The position numbers were made by a program, and so were the translations under genes. A model generated the notes under the pieces. It did no database searches and was not told the origin of the DNA. It saw nothing but the letters and a program-made list of their open reading frames with translations. From Desulfovibrio ferrophilus (GTDB taxonomy: Bacteria > Desulfobacterota > Desulfovibrionia > Desulfovibrionales > Desulfovibrionaceae): a DNA stretch of 64,000 nt. Below are positions 25,725 to 33,785 of this stretch, in pieces (the stretch's first letter is position 1; each line of letters starts with the position of its first letter). The stretch is taken from NCBI RefSeq assembly GCF_003966735.1, contig NZ_AP017378.1:591001-655000 (forward strand), in the 5' to 3' direction.

Positions 25725-26776
25725 AATTGCTGAGGGGTATCATTGTATCTGTCATGCTGGTGGGGCTTTTGGGAATGCTCTCTGGCTGTGGCGAGAAGAC
25801 TGCCGAAGCCGAGGTCAAATCGGAATTGAAGGCAACTGAAAGGATTGTGCAGGTCGCCGTGTCGCGTGTCGAGCCTGTGGTGCTGTCTGATATTCTGACT
25901 CTGCCGGGCGAAACCGAAGCTTCGCAGGATGTCACCTTGTCCGCTGAGACCTCGGGGCGGGTTGAATGGATCGGCCCTGCCGAGGGTGGACGCGTGGCCA
26001 AGGGTCAGCCCATCATGAAGATCAATGTGGCCTCCCTGAGGGCGCAGTTGGACAAGGCTCAGGCCGCTTTGCGGCTGGCCGAACAACAGGCCCAGCGCCG
26101 GAGCCAGTTGTTTGCCAAGGGTGTCGTCAGCCGTGAAGAGCTGGACGAAACCTTGACTGTTCTGGATCAGGCGCGAGCTTCGGCGGGAGAGGCCCAGGCT
26201 AATTATCGTTATGGGCAGGTGCTGTCGCCCGTGGACGGCGTGGTGGATGAACTGCACGTGGATTCAGGCGAGTTCGTGGACAAGGCCACGAACCTGGTGG
26301 ATATCGTCAACCGCGATGTCGTGCGTGTGTATGTCAGTGTTCCCGAACTGGACGTTCGCTATCTGAATCCCGGTGACAAGGTGCGTGTTACCGTGGATGC
26401 CTGGGCTGGTCGTGACTGGACCGGCAAGATTGATTTTATTTCCTCCAAGGCTGACTCTGGAACGCGGACCTTCCGTACCCGTGTGCTGGTCGATAATGCC
26501 GATGGGGCCATCCGTCCCGGCATGCTGGCCCGTGCCTCCTTCCTGCGTCGCGAGATAGCCGATGCCGTTGCCGTGCCCCTGTCATCCATTCAGGATCGGG
26601 GTGGCGAACGTGTACTCTATGTCGAGGACAAGGGCGTGGCTCGTTCACGGACCGTGAAGGTCGGTGTTGTTCAGGGCGGCCTGGTACAGGTCGTTGATGG
26701 GCTGATCGCAGGCGAGAACCTCATTGTTGCAGGGCAGGCCGAGGTTGAGGAAGGCGTGAAGGTGTCCGTGCAATGA
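25721..26776 (+). CDS. RND efflux membrane-fusion (periplasmic adaptor) lipoprotein
   Basis: 351 residues. A lipoprotein signal peptide with lipobox LSGC places the cysteine near residue 25. Then come a lipoyl/barrel-sandwich half (VTLSAETSGRVEWIGPAEGG near 70), an alpha hairpin with EQQAQRRSQLFAKGVVSREE (~110-160), the second lipoyl half and a beta-barrel domain with LVDIVNRDVVRVYVSVPELD. It links the inner-membrane pump to an outer-membrane channel. Overlaps both neighbours by four bases (ATGA), so the three genes are translationally coupled. Confidence 0.93.
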   Translation: MKLLRGIIVSVMLVGLLGMLSGCGEKTAEAEVKSELKATERIVQVAVSRVEPVVLSDILTLPGETEASQDVTLSAETSGRVEWIGPAEGGRVAKGQPIMKINVASLRAQLDKAQAALRLAEQQAQRRSQLFAKGVVSREELDETLTVLDQARASAGEAQANYRYGQVLSPVDGVVDELHVDSGEFVDKATNLVDIVNRDVVRVYVSVPELDVRYLNPGDKVRVTVDAWAGRDWTGKIDFISSKADSGTRTFRTRVLVDNADGAIRPGMLARASFLRREIADAVAVPLSSIQDRGGERVLYVEDKGVARSRTVKVGVVQGGLVQVVDGLIAGENLIVAGQAEVEEGVKVSVQ

Positions 26777-29700
26777 TCATCAACAGAGCTGCCCTGAAGC
26801 GCCAGTCCACGGTGATGGTGCTGATGGTTTTTATTGTTCTGGCAGGGCTATCCGCCTATTCCTCGTTGCCTCTGGAGTCCAATCCGGACATTCAGATCCC
26901 CTTTGTTTTTGTAACCACGGAGTATGAGGGCGTTGCTCCGGCGGATGTGGAAAAGCTGGTGACCATCCCGTTGGAACGCGAACTGACCGGTGTGTCGGGC
27001 GTTGAGGAGATTCGTTCCACCTCCCAGGATGGATACAGCGTCATCGCGGTCAAGTTTGATCCTGATGTTGTCATCGACGATGCCATGCAGAAAGTTCGGG
27101 ACAAGGTGGACCAGGCCAAGCCTGATTTGCCATCGGATCTGGATGATGACCCGTTGATCACCGAAATGAACTTCTCGGATGAACCCGTGGTCAATCTAGT
27201 CTTGTCCGGGCCATTTTCTCTGAAGCGCCTCAAGGTCTTTGCCGAAGAGTTGGAAGACCGTGTGGAAGCCGTCCCCGGTGTGCTCGATGCCGAGATCGTA
27301 GGTGGACTGGAGCGTGAGATTCACGTCCTGTTCGACCTGGATCGGGTGGCCTTTTATCGTATGCCCGTGGACAGTCTTTTGGCTTCGGTCAAGGAAGCCA
27401 ACGTCAATATGCCGGGCGGGACAATGGATATCGGGGACCAGAAATACACGGTCCGTGTTCCCGAGGATTTTCAGCATCCCAGTGAAATCGACTCCATCGT
27501 GGCCTTTGTTCGCGACGGCAAGCCCGTGTACCTGCGCGACGTGGCCTCCATTGAAGACGCCGCCAAGGACCCGGACACCATGAGTCGCCTGGACGGCGTG
27601 CAGAGTGTGACTCTGCTGGTCAAAAAACGCACAGGCGAGAACATTGTGCAGACCGTTGAAGGCGTGCTCAAGGCTGTGAAGGAAGTTCAGGCCGAGCTTC
27701 CTCCCACCCTCAAGGTGGAGACCCTTTCGGATCAGTCCAAGGATATCCGGATGATGGTTTCCGACCTGCAGAACAACATCATCACCGGATTGGTGTTGGT
27801 GCTTGCCGTTGTCCTCATCTTCATCGGTGGACGCAGTGCGGTGTTCGTGTCGTTGTCGATCCCCCTGTCCATGCTCGTGACCTTTGTCTTGCTTCAGGCG
27901 TTCGGCATTACCCTGAATATGGTTGTTCTGTTCTCTTTGATTCTTGCTCTGGGCATGCTCGTGGATAACGGCATCGTCGTGGTTGAGAACATCTACCGAC
28001 ACATGCAGGAGGGTGCGACCCGCGAGCAGGCTGCCATGATCGCCACCGACGAGGTGGCATGGCCGGTTATTGCCTCGACCCTGACCACTGTGGGCGCGTT
28101 CATTCCCATGATCTTCTGGCCGGGCATCATGGGTGAGTTCATGACCTATCTGCCCCAGACCGTGATCATGTCATTGGCGGCCTCGCTGTTTGTCGCCCTG
28201 GTCATCAACCCGGTGCTTTCCTCCCGATATCAGACCGTGCGCTCTGTGCAAGCCAAGCCCCGGCGCATGGATGTGCTGCTGGATGGAGTGCAGATTCGTT
28301 ACGTACAGCTATTGGACTGGGCTCTGGATCATCGGGGGCTAGTCGTTGGGTTGTCCTTTGCGTTGCTTGTTGCTTCCGCCATGGTCTTTGGTGCGTTCGG
28401 CAAGGGGGTGGAGTTGTTCCCCGACTCCGATCCCAAGCGTGCCTACGTGCACATTAAAGCCCCTGTGGGTACCAACCTGAACGCCTCGGATCGCATCGTG
28501 AAGGTGGCCGAGGAATTGGTGGCCGAGTATCCGGATGTGGATCATGTGATCACCCAGGTAGGAACCTCGGGCGGTAATCCGTTCTCCAGTGAAGGTGCGG
28601 GGACCCATGTCTCGCAGGTGACCTTGGAGTTCAAGGATTTCCGGGAGCGCTCCATCTCGTCGTCGGCTGTGGTTGACGATGCCCGTAGCCGATTGAAGGC
28701 GGCCCTTGTGGGTGCTGAGGTTCGGGTGGAGAAAGAGGCCATGGGGCCTCCAGCCGGGGACCCGGTGAACATGGAGCTCGTGGGCACCGATATGGATCGT
28801 CTTGGCGAATTGACTCACGAGATCATGGCTGCCATTCGGGATATTCCCGGTCTGGTGGATTTGAAGACGGACTACATCGAGGGCAAGCCGGAGATTCGTA
28901 TCCGTGTAGACAAGGAAAAGGCGGCCATCACCGGATTGTCTGCCAGCGTCGTCGGTTCCACCGTCAGGACCGCCGTGGGTGGCTCCAAGGTGGGGACGTA
29001 CCGTGAGGGCAAAGACGAATACGATATCATTGCCAAGTTACCCGAAAAGGATAGGAATACCCTGGAAGGCATTCGACGTATCACCGTGTCCGGCAACGAT
29101 GGTGCTCCCGTGCCGTTGACCAGCCTGGCCAGGGTGGAGATGACCAGCGGCATCGGTGGCATCAAGCACATTGACCAGAAGCGGGTTGTGACCATCTCTG
29201 CGGATGTTTCTGGTCGTACGGCTAACGATGTCATTGCCGATGTGCAGAAGATCATGCAGGGCATGGATCTTCCGCGTGGCTACTCCTTCTCTTTCACCGG
29301 AGAGCAGGAAGAGCAACAGAAGGCATCGGACTTTCTGAGCAAGGCCTTCATTGCCGCGCTGTTCTTGATTTTCCTCGTGCTGGTGACGCAGTTCGATTCC
29401 ATTGTCACCCCGTTTATTATCCTGACCTCTGTCGTGTTGTCATTGATTGGCGTGTTCGTTGGGCTGTTGCTCACAGGGACGGCATTTTCCATTATCATGA
29501 CAGGTGTGGGAGTGATCAGTCTGGCAGGAGTGGTCGTCAATAATGCCATTGTGCTTATTGATTATTACAACCAGTTGAAGGCAGGCGGTATGGTCGTGCG
29601 CGAGGCTCTGATTCAGGCGGGTAAGACTCGTTTCAGACCCGTGGTGCTGACTGCCGTCACCACGATTCTGGGCTTGTTGCCCATGGCCACAGGCGTGAGT

Positions 29701-29880
29701 TTCGACTTCATGAACTTTGCCTGGGAGATTGGCAGTGAGTCCTCGCAGTGGTGGGGAGCCATGGCCGTGGCTGTGATCTTTGGTCTGTTGTTCTCCACGT
29801 TGTTGACTTTGGTAGTGGTGCCTTCATTGTGCTCGCTGGCTGATGGTTTCTCCAAGCACAGGAAGATTGCGAAGAAATAA
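26773..29880 (+). CDS. RND multidrug efflux permease (AcrB/HAE-1 family)
   Basis: 1035 residues, inner-membrane proton-driven pump, normally trimeric. Visible: TM1 near residue 15, the first porter domain, TM2-6 from ~335 with GMLVDNGIVVVENIYRHMQE near 394-413, the second large loop, and the last bundle with GVVVNNAIVLIDYYNQLKAG near 920. In AcrB the TM4 motif carries two adjacent aspartates; here it is Asp398-Asn399, a variant known in other HAE-1/heavy-metal pumps. No TolC-like outer-membrane gene follows, so the channel must come from elsewhere. Substrate unknown. Confidence 0.93.
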   Translation: MIINRAALKRQSTVMVLMVFIVLAGLSAYSSLPLESNPDIQIPFVFVTTEYEGVAPADVEKLVTIPLERELTGVSGVEEIRSTSQDGYSVIAVKFDPDVVIDDAMQKVRDKVDQAKPDLPSDLDDDPLITEMNFSDEPVVNLVLSGPFSLKRLKVFAEELEDRVEAVPGVLDAEIVGGLEREIHVLFDLDRVAFYRMPVDSLLASVKEANVNMPGGTMDIGDQKYTVRVPEDFQHPSEIDSIVAFVRDGKPVYLRDVASIEDAAKDPDTMSRLDGVQSVTLLVKKRTGENIVQTVEGVLKAVKEVQAELPPTLKVETLSDQSKDIRMMVSDLQNNIITGLVLVLAVVLIFIGGRSAVFVSLSIPLSMLVTFVLLQAFGITLNMVVLFSLILALGMLVDNGIVVVENIYRHMQEGATREQAAMIATDEVAWPVIASTLTTVGAFIPMIFWPGIMGEFMTYLPQTVIMSLAASLFVALVINPVLSSRYQTVRSVQAKPRRMDVLLDGVQIRYVQLLDWALDHRGLVVGLSFALLVASAMVFGAFGKGVELFPDSDPKRAYVHIKAPVGTNLNASDRIVKVAEELVAEYPDVDHVITQVGTSGGNPFSSEGAGTHVSQVTLEFKDFRERSISSSAVVDDARSRLKAALVGAEVRVEKEAMGPPAGDPVNMELVGTDMDRLGELTHEIMAAIRDIPGLVDLKTDYIEGKPEIRIRVDKEKAAITGLSASVVGSTVRTAVGGSKVGTYREGKDEYDIIAKLPEKDRNTLEGIRRITVSGNDGAPVPLTSLARVEMTSGIGGIKHIDQKRVVTISADVSGRTANDVIADVQKIMQGMDLPRGYSFSFTGEQEEQQKASDFLSKAFIAALFLIFLVLVTQFDSIVTPFIILTSVVLSLIGVFVGLLLTGTAFSIIMTGVGVISLAGVVVNNAIVLIDYYNQLKAGGMVVREALIQAGKTRFRPVVLTAVTTILGLLPMATGVSFDFMNFAWEIGSESSQWWGAMAVAVIFGLLFSTLLTLVVVPSLCSLADGFSKHRKIAKK

Positions 29881-29924
29881 CCCATTGCAAAGTGTCCTGT
29901 TATTTTTGAACGACCTGTGTTCGG

Positions 29925-30075
29925 AAATGATTTGGAGAGTCTCCCCCCCTGACTCTCCACTCTGGTGGTCCCAACCGCGCCTCCCCCCCCCTTGGCGCGG
30001 TCGGGGCCACCTTCATATTCAGACCTGACTTATTCATCCAAAAGGAAAGGCCCGCATGCGCGGGCCTTTCTGTTT
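29925..30075 (+). ncRNA. Candidate C-rich-loop small RNA or structured 3' UTR
   Basis: Three hairpins follow one another after the RND pump stop. SL1: 9-bp perfect stem (29933-29941 with 29951-29959) closing loop TCCCCCCCT. SL2: 18 pairs with one A-C mismatch (29964-29981 with 29994-30011) closing loop TCCCCCCCCCTT. SL3: the rho-independent terminator at 30045-30070. No ORF is present. This layout, stems that expose C runs followed by a terminator, is that of sRNAs that pair with G-rich Shine-Dalgarno regions. It may be an independent transcript or be cut from the pump mRNA; no confident promoter was found. Confidence 0.55.
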
Positions 30076-30080
30076 ATTAT
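30045..30080. terminator. Terminator of the RND operon (and of the convergent methyltransferase)
   Basis: 11-bp stem GAAAGGCCCGC / GCGGGCCTTTC (30045-30055 with 30060-30070), loop ATGC, followed by TGTTTATTATTT on plus; minus has CCTTTCCTTTT. It ends the rightward unit and probably the leftward one as well. Confidence 0.85.
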
Positions 30081-30093
30081 TTGTGACTTGAAC

Positions 30094-30855
30094 CTAGTCG
30101 TTTCGCCTCAGGATATGGAACTCATAGCCGAAGTGTTCCGAATAGGTGTCCATGAGGTACATCTCGTATTCGGTCATGTCGGCCACGGCCTGAGCGTCGG
30201 CGTCATTGGCGTTGGCCGCGCGGAAGATGGGCAGACGTTCCCTGAGTGGGCCGTAATAGTCGATGGTCCAGGCTTCAACGGGCAGATGAAAATGCCCAAT
30301 GGATGTCCAGCCCAACGACTGTGCGGCTTCATGGTTGGCCTGCACACTGCGCATACCCGGGTAATGAGCTGTCCAGAACTTCCAGAGTTCATCAGGTGGA
30401 TTATCAGTGAACCACGAGGCCTCACTGACCACCAGATAGCCGCCGGGGCGAACTAGTGGACGCCATTTGGTCAAGCCGTTGTCAAATCCCATGATATAGA
30501 CCGCACCTTCGCTCCAGACGAGATCAAAGGATTCTTCGTCAAAAGGGAGGTCATTCATGTCGGCCTGAACGGTTCGGATGCGTTCGTCGAGTCCTTCTTT
30601 GCGGGCGACCTTTTCAAGGTGCGTCTGAAAAAAAGACGGGAACAGATCCGTTGCCGTGATGCGCCCCTGAGTGGCCGAAGCTAGGACCAGGGTCTGAGAA
30701 CCTGAGCCGCATCCGACGTCAAGGATGTCGGGTGTTGCGGGCAGTTCCCGACACATTCTCAGGGCGCGAAGGGTGGACGGGGCATTGCCGGGGCCGAGCC
30801 GGGACAATCCGTCGTGAAGGTTGACGAGAAGTTCAATCAGTCGTTCTTCCTGCAT
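30094..30855 (-). CDS. SAM-dependent class I methyltransferase
   Basis: 253 residues. SAM-binding motif I is ILDVGCGSGSQTLVLASATQ near residue 41; FDEESFDLVWSEGAVYIMGF near 103 corresponds to motif II/post-II. The substrate is not evident. The ATG at 30855 has GGAG nine bases upstream, but that Shine-Dalgarno site is the 3' arm of a hairpin (30865-30882), so translation may be controlled by leader structure. No partner gene is co-transcribed. Confidence 0.88.
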   Translation of the reverse strand: MQEERLIELLVNLHDGLSRLGPGNAPSTLRALRMCRELPATPDILDVGCGSGSQTLVLASATQGRITATDLFPSFFQTHLEKVARKEGLDERIRTVQADMNDLPFDEESFDLVWSEGAVYIMGFDNGLTKWRPLVRPGGYLVVSEASWFTDNPPDELWKFWTAHYPGMRSVQANHEAAQSLGWTSIGHFHLPVEAWTIDYYGPLRERLPIFRAANANDADAQAVADMTEYEMYLMDTYSEHFGYEFHILRRND

Positions 30856-30863
30856 CGTTGCAG

Positions 30864-30943
30864 TCTCCGTATTGGTATGGAGTCCGACACAGGTGCGGTC
30901 GGAATCCGGTCTGGTGGGATGGAACGCCCTGATGTTCAGGGCG
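30864..30943 (-). promoter_or_regulatory. Structured leader hiding the methyltransferase Shine-Dalgarno site
   Basis: On the minus strand three hairpins stack up before the ATG: 30943-30925 (8-bp perfect stem CGCCCTGA/TCAGGGCG, loop of 3), 30903-30883 (6-bp stem TCCGAC/GTCGGA), and 30882-30865 (CTCC-x-TA / TA-x-GGAG), whose 3' arm GGAG is the ribosome-binding site. Such sequestration is typical of translational riboswitches and protein-binding leaders, but the sequence matches no class that I recognise. Confidence 0.4.
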
Positions 30944-30999
30944 GTGCTTCACAACCGAGAGCGGGTTCCTACACAAGATCCTTATTTTTCAAAAAAACC

Positions 31000-31053
31000 T
31001 CGCCTTGGGGCGGATTACGGGTTGGCGTGTCCGAAAATTCGGCTCACGCCAAC
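31000..31053 (-). other. Strong intergenic hairpin followed by a terminator-like element
   Basis: 31021-31053 forms GTTGGCGTG / CACGCCAAC (9 bp) with an inner CCGAA/TTCGG stem. On the minus strand it is followed by a short CGCC-CCAA-GGCG hairpin (31012-31001) and then a T7 run (30997-30991). It could be a second terminator behind the glutamate-synthase-like gene or an attenuator in the methyltransferase leader. Confidence 0.45.
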
Positions 31054-31096
31054 TGCATATCCTCAGTCAGAATGAAAGGCAATCCTTGAACAGATA

Positions 31097-31130
31097 AAGG
31101 CCGCCCGGTTGAGTCCGGACGGCCTTATTT
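31097..31130 (-). terminator. Terminator of the glutamate-synthase-like gene
   Basis: Stem AAGGCCG-x-CCGG / CCGG-x-CGGCCTT between 31097 and 31126, about 28 bases beyond the minus-strand stop, with CTTTAT following on the minus strand. Confidence 0.75.
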
Positions 31131-31154
31131 GCTGTCAGTTGCGTCGAGGAGGGA

Positions 31155-32798
31155 TTATCCCAACAGGATTTTCTGAGCTTTCTCGTCGCCCACGTCGGTG
31201 ATGAAGGGGATGCCTGTTTCGCGCTCGGTGTCGCGGTTGCAGGAAGCGATATCATCGCGACTGATGTCTTCCAGGTCAAACTTGCGGGCACCGGCGAGCA
31301 ACTGCTGCAGGCCGCAGGACAGTTTGTCCATGCAGGTCCACATGGCGATGGCGCCGTAGGGCACCTTCTTCATTTCGTCCTTGCCGATCTTCTGCTCCAA
31401 GGTATGGTAACCGGCGAAGATTTTGTCGGCGGTGTTGCCGCGTTCGCTCACGGTGGAGGGCAGTTTGTCCCAGTTGCCGTTGATGGCTTCACGACGCTCG
31501 GGGTGCAGCGCACCCTCGATGTTGGTCCCCAGGAAGCCGGGGATCATCATGCCGCGGCCCATGCAGACCAGCTTGGTGAAGGGAGCGCCCAAGGATAATG
31601 CCTTGAAAATGCTGGATTCCTTGGCGAAACCACCGGCAAAGGACATGTCCACCACGCGTTTGCCTCGTTCGGCGAGCAGGGAGGCATACTGGTGGGCCTT
31701 GGAGTGTAGCAAGAGCGACGGTACACCCCAGGCTTCCATCATGTTCCAGGGGCTCATGCCCGTGCCGCCGCCAGAGCCGTCCATGGTCAGGAGATCCAGT
31801 CCGGCTTCGGAGGCGAATTTGATCGCCATGGCCAGGGATTCCATGCCATAGGAGCCGGTCTTAAGGGTAATGCGCTTGAAGCCCAGGCTACGCAGGTACT
31901 TAACGCTGTTCATGAAATCGTCCTGCACCTTCTCGTAGCTGTCCAGGTTGGTGTAACCTAGTCTGCTGTGTCGGGCGAAGGAGTGAATGGCACCAGCCTT
32001 GAATCCTTCCTGGACCTCGGGGAGTTCTGGATCGGGATCCACGAGGTAGCCGCGTTGCTTCAGGAACAGTGCGTAGTCGATGCTGGTGACTTCGATTTCG
32101 CCGCCGATATTCTTGGCGCCCTGACCCCACTTGAGTTCAATGATCAGTTTGTCGCCATATTTGTCGGCCAGATACTCGGCAACACCGTTGCGGGTATCTT
32201 CAACGTTCATCTGAACGATCATCCCACCATAGCCATCATGATAGCGGAGATAGGTGTCGATGCGGCGTTCCAGTTCAGGAGCCTTTTGGATGCGACCATT
32301 TTCGAGGATGGAATTCCGGTCGACACCAACCACGTTTTCTCCAACCACGATGGGAATACCGACGAGGGCACAGCCAGCGGCAAAGGAATCCCAGTACTTG
32401 GCGGCGATAAACGTCGAGCCCAGAGCGCCAGTCATGAAGGGCAGGCGGCATTTGGTTTTGACTTCGTTGCCAAAGGAGGTTTCCAGAGTGACATCGGTAA
32501 ACAGACAGTCGCCACTATCGGCTTTGTCCTGGTTACCGTTCATGCCTTGTGCACCGTAGCTGGAGCCCTGAATGCGCAGGGAATTATATGATACTCCAAC
32601 GTGATCGGTGTTTCCGCTACCTGCGGTAACGAGCCCGAAATCACGGGGGTACAAAGTCTCGCGTCCCTGCAGGCTGGACAGCCACGTTTCGCATTTACCT
32701 TTGCAGTCTGCCCGGCACAGGGTGCACAAGCCCGACTCGATTGCGTTGCCTCTGTTGGTAGTTCCGAGAACATCATTGCCCTTGGGCCAGTGTGACAT
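31155..32798 (-). CDS. FMN-dependent glutamate-synthase-like protein (GltB central/FMN domain)
   Basis: 547 residues from the ATG at 32798, with GGGGTAGGA upstream. It corresponds to the FMN and 2-oxoglutarate-binding half of GltB, a TIM barrel: FGLVTAGSGNTDHVGVSYNS near 60 and the glycine-rich FMN phosphate loop TMDGSGGGTGMSP near 335. The glutaminase and C-terminal beta-helix domains of GltB are absent, as in archaeal-type glutamate synthases. The N-terminus has CTLCRADCKGKC (Cys-x2-Cys-x3-Cys-x3-Cys), which may bind iron-sulfur or zinc. No glutaminase or small-subunit genes are adjacent, so calling it a true glutamate synthase would be premature. Confidence 0.82.
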   Translation of the reverse strand: MSHWPKGNDVLGTTNRGNAIESGLCTLCRADCKGKCETWLSSLQGRETLYPRDFGLVTAGSGNTDHVGVSYNSLRIQGSSYGAQGMNGNQDKADSGDCLFTDVTLETSFGNEVKTKCRLPFMTGALGSTFIAAKYWDSFAAGCALVGIPIVVGENVVGVDRNSILENGRIQKAPELERRIDTYLRYHDGYGGMIVQMNVEDTRNGVAEYLADKYGDKLIIELKWGQGAKNIGGEIEVTSIDYALFLKQRGYLVDPDPELPEVQEGFKAGAIHSFARHSRLGYTNLDSYEKVQDDFMNSVKYLRSLGFKRITLKTGSYGMESLAMAIKFASEAGLDLLTMDGSGGGTGMSPWNMMEAWGVPSLLLHSKAHQYASLLAERGKRVVDMSFAGGFAKESSIFKALSLGAPFTKLVCMGRGMMIPGFLGTNIEGALHPERREAINGNWDKLPSTVSERGNTADKIFAGYHTLEQKIGKDEMKKVPYGAIAMWTCMDKLSCGLQQLLAGARKFDLEDISRDDIASCNRDTERETGIPFITDVGDEKAQKILLG

Positions 32799-33108
32799 TG
32801 TCCTACCCCTTTCATTGGTATTGTGTATTTGCAGAATGGGGGTACTTTTAGGACTTTTGAAAGGAATTGACAACGAAATGTTGTTCCTTGTCTTTTGTAA
32901 TAAAATGTGAAAGATAATCGGTTTCTTTTGTGTTTTTTGTATAACAATTAATAATCGTTTGTTGCTGGCTGCTGGATAACTGTTGCATTGTACAAATGTT
33001 GTTGTGATGCTGTAGTTGCATTTTTTTATTTTTTAACAAAAGAGACAAAAGAGACCAGGATTCTTGCGAAGCCTGGTCTACATTTTTGTTAATTTAGGGT
33101 GTTTTCAG
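32799..33108. other. AT-rich intergenic region
   Basis: About 310 bases with no supportable gene, clearly AT-rich from ~32880 to 33050 and with several TTGTTG/TTGTAA runs. It should carry the promoter of the leftward glutamate-synthase-like gene and, at its right end, the terminator of the argS-SPOR unit (33052-33079). Confidence 0.5.
33045..33079 (-). terminator. Terminator of the argS-SPOR transcription unit
   Basis: Stem AGACCAGG-x-TTC / GAA-x-CCTGGTCT (33052-33062 with 33067-33079 approx.) with a short loop. On the minus strand it is followed by CTTTTGTCTCTTTTG. Confidence 0.75.
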
Positions 33109-33759
33109 CTATAGAGGTAGCTTGGACTTCATGATGGGTTTTACTACGCCCATCGTACTCAGGGTGGCTTTCAGGGCCTCTGTGCTTTCCGGGGTGCCGG
33201 TGTAATGAACCAGTACCCGGTGCCAGATCGCGCCTGCAGCCTGTGCCTGCTCGATGCTTGTTTTTAAACCAGCCTTGTTCAGCTTGGCGACAAAGGCGGT
33301 TGCCATGTCCGGGTTCTTGAGTGAACCCACCTGATAGACATAGCGGAACTGCTGCCCCGTGGATTGCTCTTGAGGCTCAGGTTTGGTTGTTGGTTCCTTG
33401 GCCTGAGCTGTTTGCTCGGCAGTAGCTACCTTGGGCCTGGGTTTGGAAGCCGGAGGTGCTTTGGTCGTGGCGCCAGGCTTCTTCTTCAGGGTTTCAAAGA
33501 AGTCAAGTTCTTCGGCCTTGAGTACGGCTTCGGGTTCCTGAGTTTGCTGTTCAACCCGAGGCATGATGTCTGCCAGTTGCGGAACAGCTTGTTCAGGCTT
33601 GTAGCCGCGCCCGACCAGAACGCCAAGGATGAAGACCCAAGCCAAGGCTGCCGCGCTGACCACGGTCAGGGAGACCATGCCTGCACTGGACAGGCTGAAG
33701 CTGAACCGCTTGGGTTCTTTCTGCTCTTTTCGTTCCCTGTTTTTGGCTTCGCGGGGCAT
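33109..33759 (-). CDS. SPOR-domain membrane protein
   Basis: 216 residues: a basic cytoplasmic N-terminus (KNRERKEQKEPKRFSFS), one TM segment (MVSLTVVSAAALAWVFILGV, near 28-47), a Pro/Lys/Ala/Thr-rich linker and a C-terminal SPOR domain (~140-216: RYVYQVGSLKNPDMATAFVA, then GAIWHRVLVHYTG). SPOR domains bind denuded septal glycans, so the protein probably localises to division sites. It lies 26 bases downstream of argS on the same strand; co-transcription is likely. Confidence 0.88.
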   Translation of the reverse strand: MPREAKNRERKEQKEPKRFSFSLSSAGMVSLTVVSAAALAWVFILGVLVGRGYKPEQAVPQLADIMPRVEQQTQEPEAVLKAEELDFFETLKKKPGATTKAPPASKPRPKVATAEQTAQAKEPTTKPEPQEQSTGQQFRYVYQVGSLKNPDMATAFVAKLNKAGLKTSIEQAQAAGAIWHRVLVHYTGTPESTEALKATLSTMGVVKPIMKSKLPL

Positions 33760-33785
33760 GATTGGGTCTTTTCCTCTTGGTGAAG

